64,000 nucleotides of DNA from Lepisosteus oculatus (taxonomy: Eukaryota; Chordata; Actinopteri; Semionotiformes; Lepisosteidae), in the NCBI RefSeq assembly GCF_040954835.1, contig NC_090714.1:8730501-8794500 (forward strand), written 5' to 3'. The translations under genes were made by a program, and so were the position numbers. Below the pieces are notes generated by a model, which saw nothing but the letters and a program-made list of their open reading frames with translations, was not told where the DNA came from and ran no database searches. Every line of letters begins with the position of its first letter. Position 1 is the first letter of the stretch. This document shows, in pieces, positions 11,162-22,425 of the stretch.

Positions 11162-12544
11162 CGTCATCAAACCAGCAGACAAAGGAGGGGATGTTGTGGT
11201 GTGGCATAAGGACATATATATTTTTGAAGCCCCTAGACAACTAACCGACACTTCTGCCTACCTCCTTCTCCAACAGGACCCTATCACTGTTACCAAAAGG
11301 AAGTGGTATCCACCATCTCCCTTCTTATCAGCAATAAGGAGCGCCCCCAGGAGGTGAACCGGCTCATCATTGAACATCCCCAGGTATTTCAATTTTACCT
11401 CTTCCCCAAAATCCACAAACTGGACACCCCTGGATACCCCATCGTATCAGCATGCAACTGTCCGACTACTTACATCTCTGCCTTTTTCGACAACCTTATG
11501 AGACCGCTGGTTGAAGGTTTTCCCTTATACATCAAGGACACCAAACGCACACTCCAACTTTTTAATGATTTCAGGGCCCCGATTGCAACATTTTTACCAT
11601 GGACATCATATCTCTTTACACCATCATTCCCCATAATAACGGTCTTACAGCCCTCAAGCACACACTGGACAAACGCATAGTGCTTGATCCACCAAACACA
11701 CCCTGGTATGCTTTGCAGAACTGGTTCTCACAATGAATGCATTCTCATTCAATAACCTTTTTTATCAACAGGTTAGAGTTGCCATGGGCACCAGAATGGG
11801 ACCCAGCCATACCAATAAATTTGTCGGCTGGGTAGAAGAACGCTTCTTTGCTTCCTACGCTGGCTTTGTCCCTGACCTCTACAAGTGATACATTGATGAC
11901 TGTGTCGGTGCCGCCACATGCTCCAATGACCAGCTTGAGCTCTTTCAGCATCATTTCACCAACTTTCACCCATCCCTCAAATATACAGTTAACATATCTT
12001 CACACTACTCTTCCATTTCTAGACATCAACTTCTCCGTTAACTACCCCCGACTCTCTACTTAGGTCTATTACAAACCCACCCACTGATTCATACAACTAT
12101 CTCCTGTATAACGCATTTCACCCCAAACACACTAGAAACTCTCTCTCTTTCTCACAGTTCCTTCAGCTACAACGACTCTGCAGCGGCGACATCGACTCCC
12201 AGAACCAAGCCTTCAAAATGTACTCCTTTTTCATCAACAGTGGATACCTCAGCAGTGTTATTGACAGGGCTCTTGCCCGAGCCAAAAACACCCCTCAGAC
12301 CATCAATTCGATCAGGAACTCCTGCCGTAACAACCGCATTCTTTTGGTGCTTCCCTACCACCCCAACACACTTTCTATCCCCAGGACTATTAACAACAAC
12401 TTTTCCATCCTACAGAATGATCTCTCCATTGGGGCCCTCTTTTCTGACCACCCCATCATCTCATATCACAGATCACCTAATCTGCGTAACCTTCTTGTTC
12501 ACAGCTCCCTTGACCGCCCTCAGTAACCATACACACCAGGCACC
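11162..12544 (+). pseudogene. PLE reverse transcriptase remnant
   Basis: This encodes a Penelope-type reverse transcriptase, the enzyme of elements that also carry a GIY-YIG nuclease. Blocks in order are VIKPADKGGDVVVWHKD, QLTDTSAYLLLQQDP, FYLFPKIHKLDTPGYPIVSA, YIKDTKRTL, then the catalytic YIDDC at 11889-11903, preceded by an in-frame TGA. Further on are FHPSLKYT, LPFLDI and the thumb-region 'LPYHPNTLSIPR' and 'LRNLLVHSSL'. Frameshifts near 11330, 11580 and 12010 kill it. It resumes at 15771 beyond an inserted LINE. Confidence 0.85.
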
Positions 12545-12611
12545 AGGCAAGTTCAAGTTTATTGTCACTTTACTCATATACAGGTATATGGTATAACGAA
12601 ATGCTATTTAG

Positions 12612-14190
12612 CTAGCTCTCAGACGATAAGTAGTACGAAAAAACAACAATACAATTGTGTAATAAAAGAAAGACAGAGACAACAGGCAGTGTGCAAAACA
12701 ACAAAAGGTAACAGGTAATGTGCAAAACAACATCAGATGTGCAAAAACATGCATCAACAGAATTAAATAAAAGGATAGAAGATTTTGCTTTTTGGCATGT
12801 AAGGTAGAGGTAGATTTCAATGTGTGTTTGAGTTTTTGGTAAGAAAGAAGGCACTGTGAGGTTCAGATCATAGGTGAGAGGTGAGAGAGGCTGGGAGTTT
12901 AATAGTTTGATAGTGTGGGGGTAAAAACTGTCTCTGAGTCTGGTAGTCTGGGCCCGAATGCTCCGGTACCGTTTTCCAGATGGTAGAGGGTCATACAGTC
13001 TGTACCTGGGGTGTGTGGGGTCTTTGATGATGCTTAGAGCTTTCCTCAAGCACTGTCTGTCATAAATGTCCTATATAGATGGGAGGGCAACCCCAGTTTT
13101 CACCACCCGCTGTTGGGCTTTGTGGTCAGGAATACTGCAGTTGCCATACCACACTGTGATGCAACCTGTCAGTGTGCTTTCTGTAGTGCATCTGTAAAAG
13201 TTAGTGAGGATCTGGGGACATATCTTAGCCTTCTTCAACCGTCTTAGGAAGTACGGGCGCTGTTGCACTTTCTTGATCAGACAGGTGCCGTTGAGCGTTG
13301 AGACCTACAACTGTGATGTCATTGGCAAACTTGATGACGGGGTTGGTGTTGTGTTTGGCCTTACAGTCATGGGTGTAGAGGGAGAAGAGTAATGGACTAA
13401 GCACACACCCCTGGGGGACCCCAGTGTTCAGAGTTAGTGTGTCAGAGGTGTGGTTTCCAAGCCTGACAGGCCCGACATCCAGTTGCAGAGGGTGGTGTTG
13501 AGACCCAGTGCGCTGAGTTTCCTGACTAGTTTCTCTGGAATCATAGTGTTAAAAGCTGAGCTGAAGTCGATGAATTGTAGTCTTGCGTATGTGTTCTTGT
13601 TATCCAGATGGGATAGGGCAGTGTGTATTGCAATTGAGATTGCGTCATCTGTGGATCTGTTGGTCGGGTAGGCAAATTGGTACAGGTCCAGTGTGTTTGG
13701 AATGGTGTCCTTAATGTGCTTCATGACCAGCCTCTCAAAGCACTTCATGATGACAGGTGTTAGTGCCACCGGTCGGTAGTCATTAAGACATGTCACTGTG
13801 GTTTTCTTCAGTATTGGGATGATGGTGGTTGTCTTGAAGCAGGTGGGAACTACGGCTTGGGCAAGAGACATGTTGAAAATGTCTGTGAATACACCCGCCA
13901 GTTGATTGGCGCAGGCTCTGGGGACACGACTGGGTATGTCATCAGGTCCTGCAGCCTTGCGTGTGTTCACTTTTATCAGAGATCTCCTCACCTCATCTGC
14001 AGACAGTGAGAGCAGCTGGTCAGATGCGGACGGTGCAGCTCTGTTGATTGGCTCTGTGTTGCTGGCTTCAAACAGAGCATAGAAGGTGTTGAGCTCGTTA
14101 GGCAGGGAGGCATCAAAGGCAGGTGCACAGATGTTCTTCCTCTTGTAGTCTGTGAGGGCCTGTATACCTTGCCACATGCGCCTTGGGTCA
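12612..14190 (-). pseudogene. LINE reverse transcriptase domain
   Basis: This is the target-primed reverse transcriptase of the LINE. The reading after the solo LTR continues with [17 protein letters not shown], then [57 protein letters not shown] and [12 protein letters not shown]. Downstream, in other frames, are the [15 protein letters not shown] block and the C-terminal LTGCITVWYGNC and RYRSIRAQTTRLRDSFYPH blocks that L2-group proteins share. The catalytic region near 13340-13380 reads as a degenerate 'FANDITVV', so the usual FADD box is altered. About 67 nt of 3' untranslated tail follow. Confidence 0.85.
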
Positions 14191-14680
14191 TGTGGTGTCG
14201 CCGGGGGAAAATAGGCGTAAAAGAGTTTTAACTCACACCACACTGTTCTTCTGTGCTCTTCGCCCATGTGTCTCTCCAAATCCGTTCCGCAATCCGTTGT
14301 CAGTATCCTTAAACAATCCAAGTTCCCAAATCCATACGTCCACACTACTCTGCTTCGTATCCAAGACGTAATCCGTAATCCGTAATCCTAGTCAAAATCC
14401 ATATCCAATAGTCCGTTATTCTTAATTATCTTCTAGCACACTCCTTTCTCCGAAACGCTTTCACCTTATCGGCTTCCGCACCGGCTCATCGCTTCTGGGG
14501 CATTTATATCCTGTTTCCTGATGTAGCTCAGCTGTGTCTCCTTGTTTCGCTGCATAGGCTTTTTCCAATATCCTGGTTATCCTGGTTATCCTGGGTGGCC
14601 ATCTTGCCCAGGTCTATATTGAGTATTTTCAGTGTTTCGTTCCGGAAATACCGGTTATAAATGACCCGGGTCCTCTTACA
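14191..14680 (-). mobile_element. Solo LTR of Gypsy family A, GTCA target duplication
   Basis: This 490-bp unit matches the LTR at 6530-7015. It is flanked by GTCA at 14187-14190 and 14681-14684 and has TG...CA ends. No internal element sequence is present, so it formed by LTR-LTR recombination. Removing it and one duplication rejoins the LINE reading frame. It adds spurious coding: the apparent N-terminal 40-odd residues of a 303-codon frame ending at 13434 are LTR-derived. Confidence 0.93.
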
Positions 14681-15735
14681 GTCATTAGTGCTGAAGTGTT
14701 CCTCTAATTCCTGTTTAATACCATTGTTTAAATTGCTCCTGGCTGACCTTAGTTCTGATTTATTGCCCGATTTAAATGCTGCATCCCTTGCTTTGATTAG
14801 GATGTGAACCTCAATGTTTATCCATGATTTCTGTTTAGGAAAAGTTCTTATTTCTTTTGTTAGTGTAACATCGTCAGCACATTTCTTGATGTAGCTAGTG
14901 ACTGACGATGCATATTCCTGTATGTCGGTGTATGATCCCTGTGTGGCAGCCTCTTCAAACACACCCTAGTCAATGCATTCAAACAGTCCAGCAGGACTGA
15001 TTCAGCTCCTTCAGGCCACACTTTCATCGTTCTGACCACTGGTTTCACTCGCGTGCAGCTGTCTGTATGCCGGGAGGAGAAACATAGTGATGTGGTCTGA
15101 GTTTCCACAGTGGGGGAGAGGTACTGCCTTGTAAGCATTCTGAATCTTGGTGTAAACATGGTCCAGAGTGTTTTCTCCTCTCATTGGGAAGGAGACATGC
15201 TGATGGTATTTTGGGAGAACGGATTTGACATTTGTTTGATTAAAGTCACCTGGGACGATAAAGGTTGCGTCGGGATGTGCAGATTCCTGTTTGTTTATTG
15301 CAGTGTGCAGTACCTCTAGCGCTTCTTTGCCATTAGCGTCAGGGGGGATGTAGATGGCGGTGATAATAACAGTTGTAAATTCCCTCAGCAGATAGAAGGG
15401 AATGATCACTTGATCATTAAAAACTCCAGAGCAGGTGAGCAGTGTTTCGTGATGGTAGATACATTGTTGCACCACACGTTGTTAATAAAAATGCACACTC
15501 CCCCAACCCTGGTTTTACCGGGCTCTGTAGTTCTGTACGTGCAGAAGGCAGAAAATCCATCTAGGCGTATCGCCGAGTCCGTAATACTGTCTCTTAGCCA
15601 TGTTTCAGTAAAAATAAAAGCGCAGCATTCTTTAATTTTTCGTTGTCAGGAGAGTCTTAGTCTGAGATTATCGAGTTTGTTGTCTAGGGATCGAACGTTG
15701 GCGAGTAAAATGGTTGGTAAAGGATGTTTGTTCTG
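14681..15735 (-). pseudogene. LINE endonuclease domain and linker
   Basis: This is the apurinic-like endonuclease (EEP fold) that nicks target DNA for LINE insertion. The frames show LLANVRSLDNKLDNL near 15730-15690, then FTETWLRDSI, ITAIYIPPDANG, DATFIVPGDFNQ, TLDHVYTKI and SDHITMFLLPAY, the conserved order ending with the catalytic Asp-His pair. The linker after it contains VWPEGAESVLLDCL. Frame breaks occur near 15475 and 15010. The solo LTR cuts the ORF at 14680. Confidence 0.8.
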
Positions 15736-15770
15736 TTTGGTTTTTAGTATTGTTTGTAGCCCAGCTCGCT

Positions 15771-16435
15771 TTCCCTTGCATCAGAGCTCGCTGTATCATC
15801 TGCAAGTACATATCTAACACCACACTCATTCGAGGCCCCTCAGGACAATTCCGGATCACTCAGATGAGATCTTGTACCACCAGCAACCTTATTTACTGTA
15901 TCCTTTGCAGTAAATGCCCAGCCATCTACATTGGGGAAACAGAAGGAGACTCGGAGACCTCTTCAGAGAACATGTTAGGGCTGTGAAGATTAAAGATTTC
16001 TCCAAGCCTATTGTTTCTCATTTCACCTCTGACAGCCATGAACACACTATTGTCTCCGTCTGTGTTCTTTAAGATGGTTTTCCTAACTCCTACATCAGAG
16101 AGACTACATAAACTAAAATTATCCTGCAGCTAGGATCACACCTTCCCTCTTCTCTCAATGACAGACTATTTTCTTCTAAAATCTCTCTATTCATTGTAGG
16201 TTTCATTTAACACCTCTCTTCATCTATCCTGACTTAACACTGCCTGTTTGGCCACTCTGTCTGTGCCCTGCTCCCCTATCCCACTCCTCCTCTCTCCCAG
16301 CTTTTGTTCTCCTATTCTACATGACCTTTGTTTACTGCCCTGTCTTTCTCACACCTGAAGAAGGCTCCACGGCCGAAACATTGTGTTTACTTTCTTCTCT
16401 TTTCAGCGTGGAATAAACCTATTGCTTTTTCCTAA
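15771..16435 (+). pseudogene. PLE GIY-YIG endonuclease end and 3' tail
   Basis: The piece begins FPCIRARCIICKYI, a Cys-rich linker, then TSNLIYCILCSKCPAIYIGET carrying the GIY-YIG-type nuclease signature. After a frameshift come RLGDLFREHVRAVK and SKPIVSHFTSDSHEH. The nuclease nicks target DNA. Stops follow, and the 3' tail contains the repeated PLE terminal motif (core 16354-16379) and an AATAAA-bearing 'gtggaataaacct' end near 16410. It is the downstream part of the PLE split by the LINE. Confidence 0.82.
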
Positions 16436-17590
16436 GTTACACAACTTCAGCTTTACATAAAAGCCTCCTATGGGACCCATAATAACATTTTCAAGGTAAG
16501 GAGACTTTATTTTGTATGCCTAAAGAGCATGCAGTGCTGTAAGTTCCTTCCGTGGATGAATAGCACAGAGTAAGCTAATACGGTCTCCACTGACATCCAG
16601 CAGAGCTCTGTTTCATACTCCAGTCTCATTTTTCTTTTGTACACAGTATTTCTTACCGTGTATTTTATTTTGTGTTTAATTACTGAATAATGTAGTGCAG
16701 GTTATTGAACTCTACAGTATTTACATTTAGCCTCCTGTTCAGCTTTCCTGTCCCTTCTTACTCACAAGCAGACAGATAGGTCAAATAAAAGGGGATTGCA
16801 ACAATGTCCATCCAATTTCTAACTGCTTCTTCTTATTCAGGCTCCTGGTGGAGCAGGAGCTTGTCCCAGAAAGCAACACGCTCAAGGCAGGGTCCATAGC
16901 AGGGGAGACAGACAGAAACAGAGATACATAAATTCATTTTATGTAAAGCCTTGCACAATTGACTCTTTACTGTACGAAACTTGGGGAGCAGAAGGAGTGA
17001 TACTAAGATATTTAACATTAAAGGTGATAAGAAGTATATTACTCATCAAAGTACTGTCTATGAAAAAATCCTCTGACAACTCATCATACATGTAGTAATT
17101 TTAAGGCACAACACATTGGCTTTTAAAAAGAAACATTTGCAAAAATAATGCATAGTTCTTTCTTTTTCTCTGAAATTGCTGATATTGTTAACTGCTTCTC
17201 AGTAAAATCAAAGGGATACATTTCAGCTTGATTAAAACTGTTCTTGTCGGGTTGCCCTCTTACAAACAGTATTCTAATACAGAAGGTGGGGGGGAAGGAT
17301 TGGGTCAAGGGGTGGTAAGTGTAGATTGTTAAGTAAGTGCATTGATAGCTAAAGCTGACATTTTGATGGGTAAAATTAAGCTCTAGGCAGGGATGTTAGC
17401 ACCAACAACTAGAAGAAGCTATCTGTGTCTGACTAATGGGTCCCACAGAAAGAGTACATGCCTCTGAGGGGTAATCACTTCAAGAACATCAGCATTAGGG
17501 TCTGTTAGACAACAGTACAGCCTACAAATAAAGTGAACCAATTACAGCCAGTCCCATATATAGTATGTCCTAAATGTGTTCTGTTTGTTG
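16436..17590. other. Non-coding, nothing recognised
   Basis: I see ordinary AT-rich sequence with no convincing gene, RNA or repeat family. Short open frames on the minus strand (for example around 16833-17018) have no recognisable content. Confidence 0.5.
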
Positions 17591-18721
17591 TGTGGTACCA
17601 TGGGGGTACTTGACACCGCATTGGGCGAGGACAGGCTCTCAATCACGCCCCTTTATAAGCTCTTTTAGGTTCCTTTACTTTCTTACACATAATCTCCTCC
17701 AAGAGTGGTGATCACACTGACCCCCTCATCGGGTAACAGGACAGAACATGCTCCCAGACCCCAACACAGAGCCTCCTGCTCCTACTCCATTAGCTCACTC
17801 TTTCATACTCAACCAGTGCCTCAGACTCCCAGGTCCACCTCCAGCCCTGACATTCTCTTCCTAACGCCACCAGGTTGGGTCACACAAATACACATCACCT
17901 ACATCACCAAGTCTCTTCCACACTACACACCATGCCAAGACCCAACACACTGTCCCTCTCTAACACACTCTCGCACCCTTTGGTTATGAACTCACAGCTG
18001 CCAGCACACCTCACATTGTGCCCAGCTACCACTGTGTTACATCTACGCAGCTGCCAGTGCACCTCACTGTGCCCAGCCACCACTGCACTATCTCCCAGAG
18101 AGTGCAGCTAGATAGACCCCACTCACTTCCCCAATACCAATGTATTGCCAGGGGAAGGGTCCCTCTACCACACAACCCACTCTGGTCGACACACGCTCAT
18201 TAATCAACTCACAACTCACTCATACAGCGGACATGACAGTCCTGATTTCACACACTAGCAGGATGCTGTCCCTTTAAATCTTTTGATTTCATAAGGCTCC
18301 GTTTCTTTTGTCAGTCTCCTTGCAGACTGACATTTTCACTCTTCCTCAAAGGCTATTCCTCTCACAATCCCCCCCGGAACTGTCGTGCTTCTCCACCCCT
18401 TCACAGGCTTACTACAGCAGCTAATCAAGTCTTTGCTCACTCATACTGTACATGGCAGGATGCCTTTTTAACATTACCCCGACTAGTAGCGTCTAACACC
18501 CACTACAGCCCAGCTCTCTCACAGCACAGCCTCCACATTTGTTCTCTCACCACTGCAGGCACAGCAAGGCCGGGGTCCTGCTGGATCTTTCCTCCCTTTA
18601 AACCACTTCTACACCTGCCGTTCATTCACTTAATCACGTCATGTGTGGTTTCCATGGCAACACGTCTTCCTTAATCCGGGGCTCCGCCCCCCACACCACA
18701 CATTTCCTGCATTGTACCACA
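17591..18721 (+). mobile_element. LTR-like or TIR element of 1131 bp with GTTG duplication
   Basis: The unit begins TGTGGTACCATG and ends CATTGTACCACA, near-perfect inverted 12-mers with TG...CA ends. It is flanked by GTTG at 17587-17590 and 18722-18725. The interior is C- and CA-rich on this strand, with a TATA-like CTTTATAAG at about 17650 and several imperfect repeats of 'cagctgccagcacacctcac'. It has no transposase or polymerase coding. Size, TG...CA and a 4-bp duplication fit a solo LTR; a non-autonomous DNA transposon is the alternative. It is not similar to LTR families A or B. Confidence 0.6.
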
Positions 18722-18725
18722 GTTG

Positions 18726-19310
18726 TAAGAAGACTTACTCACTATTGAATCATCAAGTCACTATACTGCAATTGTGAAGTGTCACTTTAAAGGTTTTAGG
18801 ATACAGAATTGTGGACACAATAAAATATTTTAAATGGTTTGTTCAGAATGTTCATTAAGATTATCTATAGTGTATATGACTGAGTCACTTCCTTGCTGAT
18901 AACAGATACAACAGTACCATTCCCCTTCTTCTGTTGAACACTGCTGCCTCTGCTGCCTTGCAATTGACAGCTGTTTTGTCCAAGAGGAGAGTGGTCATGA
19001 ACTCTCAGTCCCTCCTTGTATCCAGTGTTTCTGGAATATGCTCCAGACTGCTGCAGCTCTCACGTAGATAAGCAGCTTAATAATAATGAATGCATGCATA
19101 AAACACATACACAAGTAAGCACACCTAGAAATCCAAAGCTACTGTAGCAACTGTGGGATCTACCTTGTTAAGAGCTGGCTTTTAATTGATTGATTGGCTG
19201 CTTGATTTAAAGTCATCATGGCAGGAGAACAAGAGTAATGGAGAGGCTTGTCTCAAATGATTCATGTTTGTCCTGGAGCATATGTGTTTCTGCAGTGTCC
19301 AACGAATCTC
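18726..19310. other. Non-coding, nothing recognised
   Basis: AT-rich intervening sequence between the LTR-like unit and a CR1 fragment, with no convincing open frame or repeat. Confidence 0.45.
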
Positions 19311-19314
19311 TGTT

Positions 19315-19610
19315 AAGAATGTAAGAAGGATTAGAGGAGATTGTTCAGTCCATCTTCCCTTTTCAGCTGCTAGTAGCCAAATGAACCATGAAACCATGAA
19401 TGAGCCATGAAATGAGCTATGAGCCATTTTTAAAGAATCACAAGGAGTCAGCTTTAACAGCTTGACTAGGGTGTTTCTCCATTCCCTATAACTCCTTGTC
19501 TAAAGGCCTGTCTTCTTTTTTCTGTCCAGAATATTCCCCAATTTTTGATTCTCTCTCCAGATCCTTGTATTGGTGCAGATTTTGAAGACGTTTACTGAAT
19601 GAACTCAGTC
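19315..19610 (-). mobile_element. CR1-like LINE 3' fragment
   Basis: On the minus strand this matches the 3' end typical of fish CR1 copies. In plus orientation one reads 'gaatgtaagaaggattagaggagattg', then 'agctttaacagcttgactagggtgtt' and 'attttgaagac', the reverse complement of the C-terminal LINE ORF and tail. It is degenerate and 5' truncated. Assignment is from recalled family consensus. Confidence 0.5.
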
Positions 19611-20062
19611 TTGACCTTACTGGATTTTGAATACCCATATCAATCAATCATGTGATCCTCTGTGATCTAGGCTCATCATTTTCTTTTCCATGAATCTATT
19701 AGACTGTGACATTCCCACTTTTACTTGTGCCCACTGGACATGTTTTACACACTCAAATCTCTCACTGGCAACCTTGGCCATTTTTCCTTTTGGAATTAAC
19801 AAAACAGCTGGGTATTAATGACTACAGCTGTCCAGGTCCTGTTCTAATTTTCACTGTTCAAAATTAAAAAGAACCAGTTCTTTCTCTAAGCTATTATATA
19901 GATTTACACAAGATGAATCTTCTGATTGTCAGTATGTGAAGATAGAGCTGCATAAAGGTCAAGCACTGGACCAGGGAACGTCTGAGTGAGAAAAGGATCT
20001 GTTGATGCACATTAAAACTATAAAATCATTCAGACATAAGACATTCTGACATTCTTGTTGTA
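19611..20062. other. Non-coding, nothing recognised
   Basis: No gene or clear repeat seen between the CR1 fragment and the left end of the TIR-bounded element. Confidence 0.4.
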
Positions 20063-20080
20063 CAGATGCAGCCATTCAAA
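20063..20080 (+). repeat. Left terminal inverted repeat
   Basis: CAGATGCAGCCATTCAAA preceded by TA; exact inverse of 24585-24602. GC-rich, CpG-bearing subterminal sequence follows to about 20200, unlike the surrounding AT-rich DNA. Confidence 0.75.
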
Positions 20081-20602
20081 GTGCGCGGTACAGACAAGTA
20101 CCGCAGGTAATTGGCTGCGGTGTCGCGTATCATGACGCAAGATGATGTTGGGTACCGCGGTACGTGATTGGTTGACCGACAGGGGCACTCGTGGTCCGTT
20201 GGTCTGTCGTAGAAAGACTTACTGTAAACGTCTTTACTGTGCCCGTTGTAGATATTGAATTTTTCCACTGAAGGGAAATCTTAGTAGCTGAGCATAAAAA
20301 GAATAGGAGCATACTGTAACACGTGTGAAGGCCATAAACGATATTAATTTTGAAACATAAACATACAGTATATAGCTGGTCTTGGTACTTTAAAGAAAAA
20401 AATACACACCAGTATTCCATTTCTCCCTAAACATTTTAAGCATCGAAGTCTTTAACTAACGTGATACCGGAGTCAACAAGCATACTTTTAGAATTTGATT
20501 AATAGGGAATATAATATGGAATCGCGTATCTAAAGAATTTAATAACGGTATGATTATATTCATGTACTGCGACAGGGCTGTGTAGGGCTGTTTATGCAAG
20601 CT

Positions 20603-20677
20603 GTCTTGTAGCCTACTGGTCTATGTGCATGACTAACAACTGGCAGGTTGTGTGTTTGAATCCAGCTGGTGCCGGAC
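20603..20677 (+). ncRNA. tRNA-like Pol III unit, copy 1
   Basis: It has an A-box-like TAGCCTACTGGT and a B-box-like GTTTGAATCC, then a TTTT terminator at 20678. The unit starts GTC and ends GGAC, as an acceptor stem would. An anticodon-loop-like CTAACAA lies between. The anticodon and T stems do not pair properly, so this is a tRNA-derived sequence, probably SINE-like, rather than a working tRNA. Confidence 0.5.
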
Positions 20678-21041
20678 TTTTCTTTTAACAAACCTTTCTT
20701 CGAAAAAATAGAATAGCGATATTATGGACAATCAATTGACTTTTATATTTCAAAATATCGCAACATGATCGATTCTAAGTCATTTTTGATAACAATCAAC
20801 AAACAAGCATTTCTTTGAAAAAATGAGGCGTTTCCCTTGGTCAGAGATATAAATATATAATATATAAATAAATTAAATTTAACTAGCATGTGAAATAGCG
20901 TGTGAAAAAGTGGTAGTTTTCAGCTTTTCTGCTAATATAATATGGAATCGCGTATCTAAAGAATTTAATAATGGTATGATTATATTCGTGTACTGCGACA
21001 GGGCTGTGTAGGGCTGTTTCGCCTCCCTGTTCATGTGAGCT

Positions 21042-21116
21042 GTCTTGTAGCCTACTGGTATACGTGTGTGACTAACAACTGGCAGGTTGTGTGTTCGAAT
21101 CCAGCTGGTGCTGGAC
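21042..21116 (+). ncRNA. tRNA-like Pol III unit, copy 2
   Basis: Same layout as copy 1, with a better B box (GTTCGAATCC) and a CTTTTCTTTT terminator run beginning at 21117. Stem pairing is again poor. Identical to copy 3. Confidence 0.52.
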
Positions 21117-21479
21117 TTTTCTTTTAACAAACATTTCTTAGAAAAATAGAATAGCGATATTATGGACAATCAATTGACTTTTATATTTCAAAATATCGCA
21201 ACATGATCGATTCTAAGTCATTTTTGATAACAATCAACAAACAAGCATTTCTTTGAAAAAATGAGGCGTTTCCCTTGGTCAGAGATATAAATATATAATA
21301 TATAAATAAATTAAATTTAACTAGCATGTGAAATAGCGTGTGAAAAAGTGGTAGTTTTCAGCTTTTCTGCTAATATAATATGGAATCGCGTATCTAAAGA
21401 ATTTAATAATGGTATGATTATATTCGTGTACTGCGACAGGGCTGTGTAGGGCTGTTTCGCCTCCCTGTTCATGTGAGCT

Positions 21480-21554
21480 GTCTTGTAGCCTACTGGTATA
21501 CGTGTGTGACTAACAACTGGCAGGTTGTGTGTTCGAATCCAGCTGGTGCTGGAC
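21480..21554 (+). ncRNA. tRNA-like Pol III unit, copy 3
   Basis: Exact repeat of copy 2, 438 bp downstream, with A box, B box GTTCGAATCC and T-run terminator. Confidence 0.52.
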
Positions 21555-22289
21555 TTTTCTTTTAACAAACATTTCTTAGAAAAATAGAATAGCGATATTA
21601 TGGACAATCAATTGACTTTTATATTTCAAAATATCGCAACATGATCGATTCTAAGTCATTTTTGATAACAATGAATAGTCACCTTCTTCCCTTATGACAA
21701 CGGTCCCTGCTTCTGCTTCCTGCTTCTATTGTGTGTGTGTGTGCAACAGAGTAAATTTTTATAGAGCAATGGAGGCTGGATGCGTTACAATATAAACATT
21801 TATATTGATTTAAATCGTGTTCTGATTTAAATCGCAAACGCATGTTTAATTATGTGTTTTTTTAACATAATCAGGCTAATGCAACATAAATTGATACAGT
21901 ATCTTTGTCTTCTAAGTATCTTAATAAACTTTCAGCATAGCTTTCTACCCGTCAAGATTTATATTTCTTGGGATTTTGGGATCAAACGTGGAAGGATTAG
22001 ATTGTTATCGTTTTTATTTGTCACAAAAGTGATTGTATTTCTGAATGTTATGTGACACCTACAGTAGTTCACTGCTTTAAATACATCGAATTAAGAAAGT
22101 TATGTGTAGCACTTTAGATCTTTTTTCTGAACCAGGGAAAATCTGATCATGTTTCTCTATAACAATAATAAAAAACTTTATTTTACATATCGCCTTTAAA
22201 AGTGGCATCTCAAAGCAATACAGTAGATTGAAAAACAGTTAAAAGGGACCAAATTAAATACCAGACAATCGCAAACGCGTTTTCAATAA

Positions 22290-22300
22290 AATTATTTTAT
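22290..22300 (-). promoter_or_regulatory. Polyadenylation signal for the BEN-like gene
   Basis: On the minus strand an AATAAA lies about 130 bases past the stop codon. It reads as tttatt near 22293-22298 on the given strand, in a suitable place for the end of the last exon. Confidence 0.5.
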
Positions 22301-22425
22301 TCATTCAGCAGTTTGTGAGAGGGACATCCAGCAGAGAGAGACAACACACCGGTTTTCATTGACAAAATTGTTTTTTTTTTCAATTCCTCTTGTCTAACAG
22401 GAATGTTTTGTTTGTGGACAGACTG

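Larger units (their letters stand above)
12545..15770 (-). mobile_element. L2-like LINE, nearly complete ORF2, inserted into a PLE
   Basis: On the minus strand it runs from an endonuclease start near 15735 through reverse transcriptase to a 3' tail at about 12545 of the 'gacaataaacttgaactt' type. PLE sequence flanks both ends: thumb-region text before 12544 and zinc/GIY-YIG text after 15771. The LINE is therefore younger than the PLE. It is itself interrupted by a solo LTR at 14191-14680. The boundaries are judged by where PLE homology stops; a target duplication is not obvious. The family assignment to the L2/CR1 group of the Jockey superfamily rests on protein motifs and the tail. Confidence 0.82.
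20509..21673 (+). repeat. Tandem array of about 430-bp units, 2.7 copies
   Basis: Copies start at about 20509, 20935 and 21373, at intervals of 426 and 438 bp. Copies two and three appear identical over the part they share, while copy one differs by scattered substitutions and a 12-bp gap. The third copy stops at about 21673. The two identical 96-codon minus-strand frames at 20879 and 21317 are by-products of the repetition, not genes. Near-identity of two copies implies recent duplication or gene conversion. Confidence 0.92.

Noticed and set aside
13434..14345. A 303-codon host gene
   Set aside because: It is LINE reverse transcriptase fused to solo-LTR sequence.
17705..18203. Proline/serine-rich plus-strand frames
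   Set aside because: They fall inside the LTR-like unit, are compositionally biased and lack any domain.
20603..21554. Functional tRNA genes
   Set aside because: A and B boxes and acceptor-like ends exist, but anticodon and T stems do not pair; called tRNA-like instead.
20879..21607. Two identical 96-codon minus-strand frames
   Set aside because: They are identical only because the underlying tandem repeat is; they read through the tRNA-like unit on the opposite strand and have no domain.
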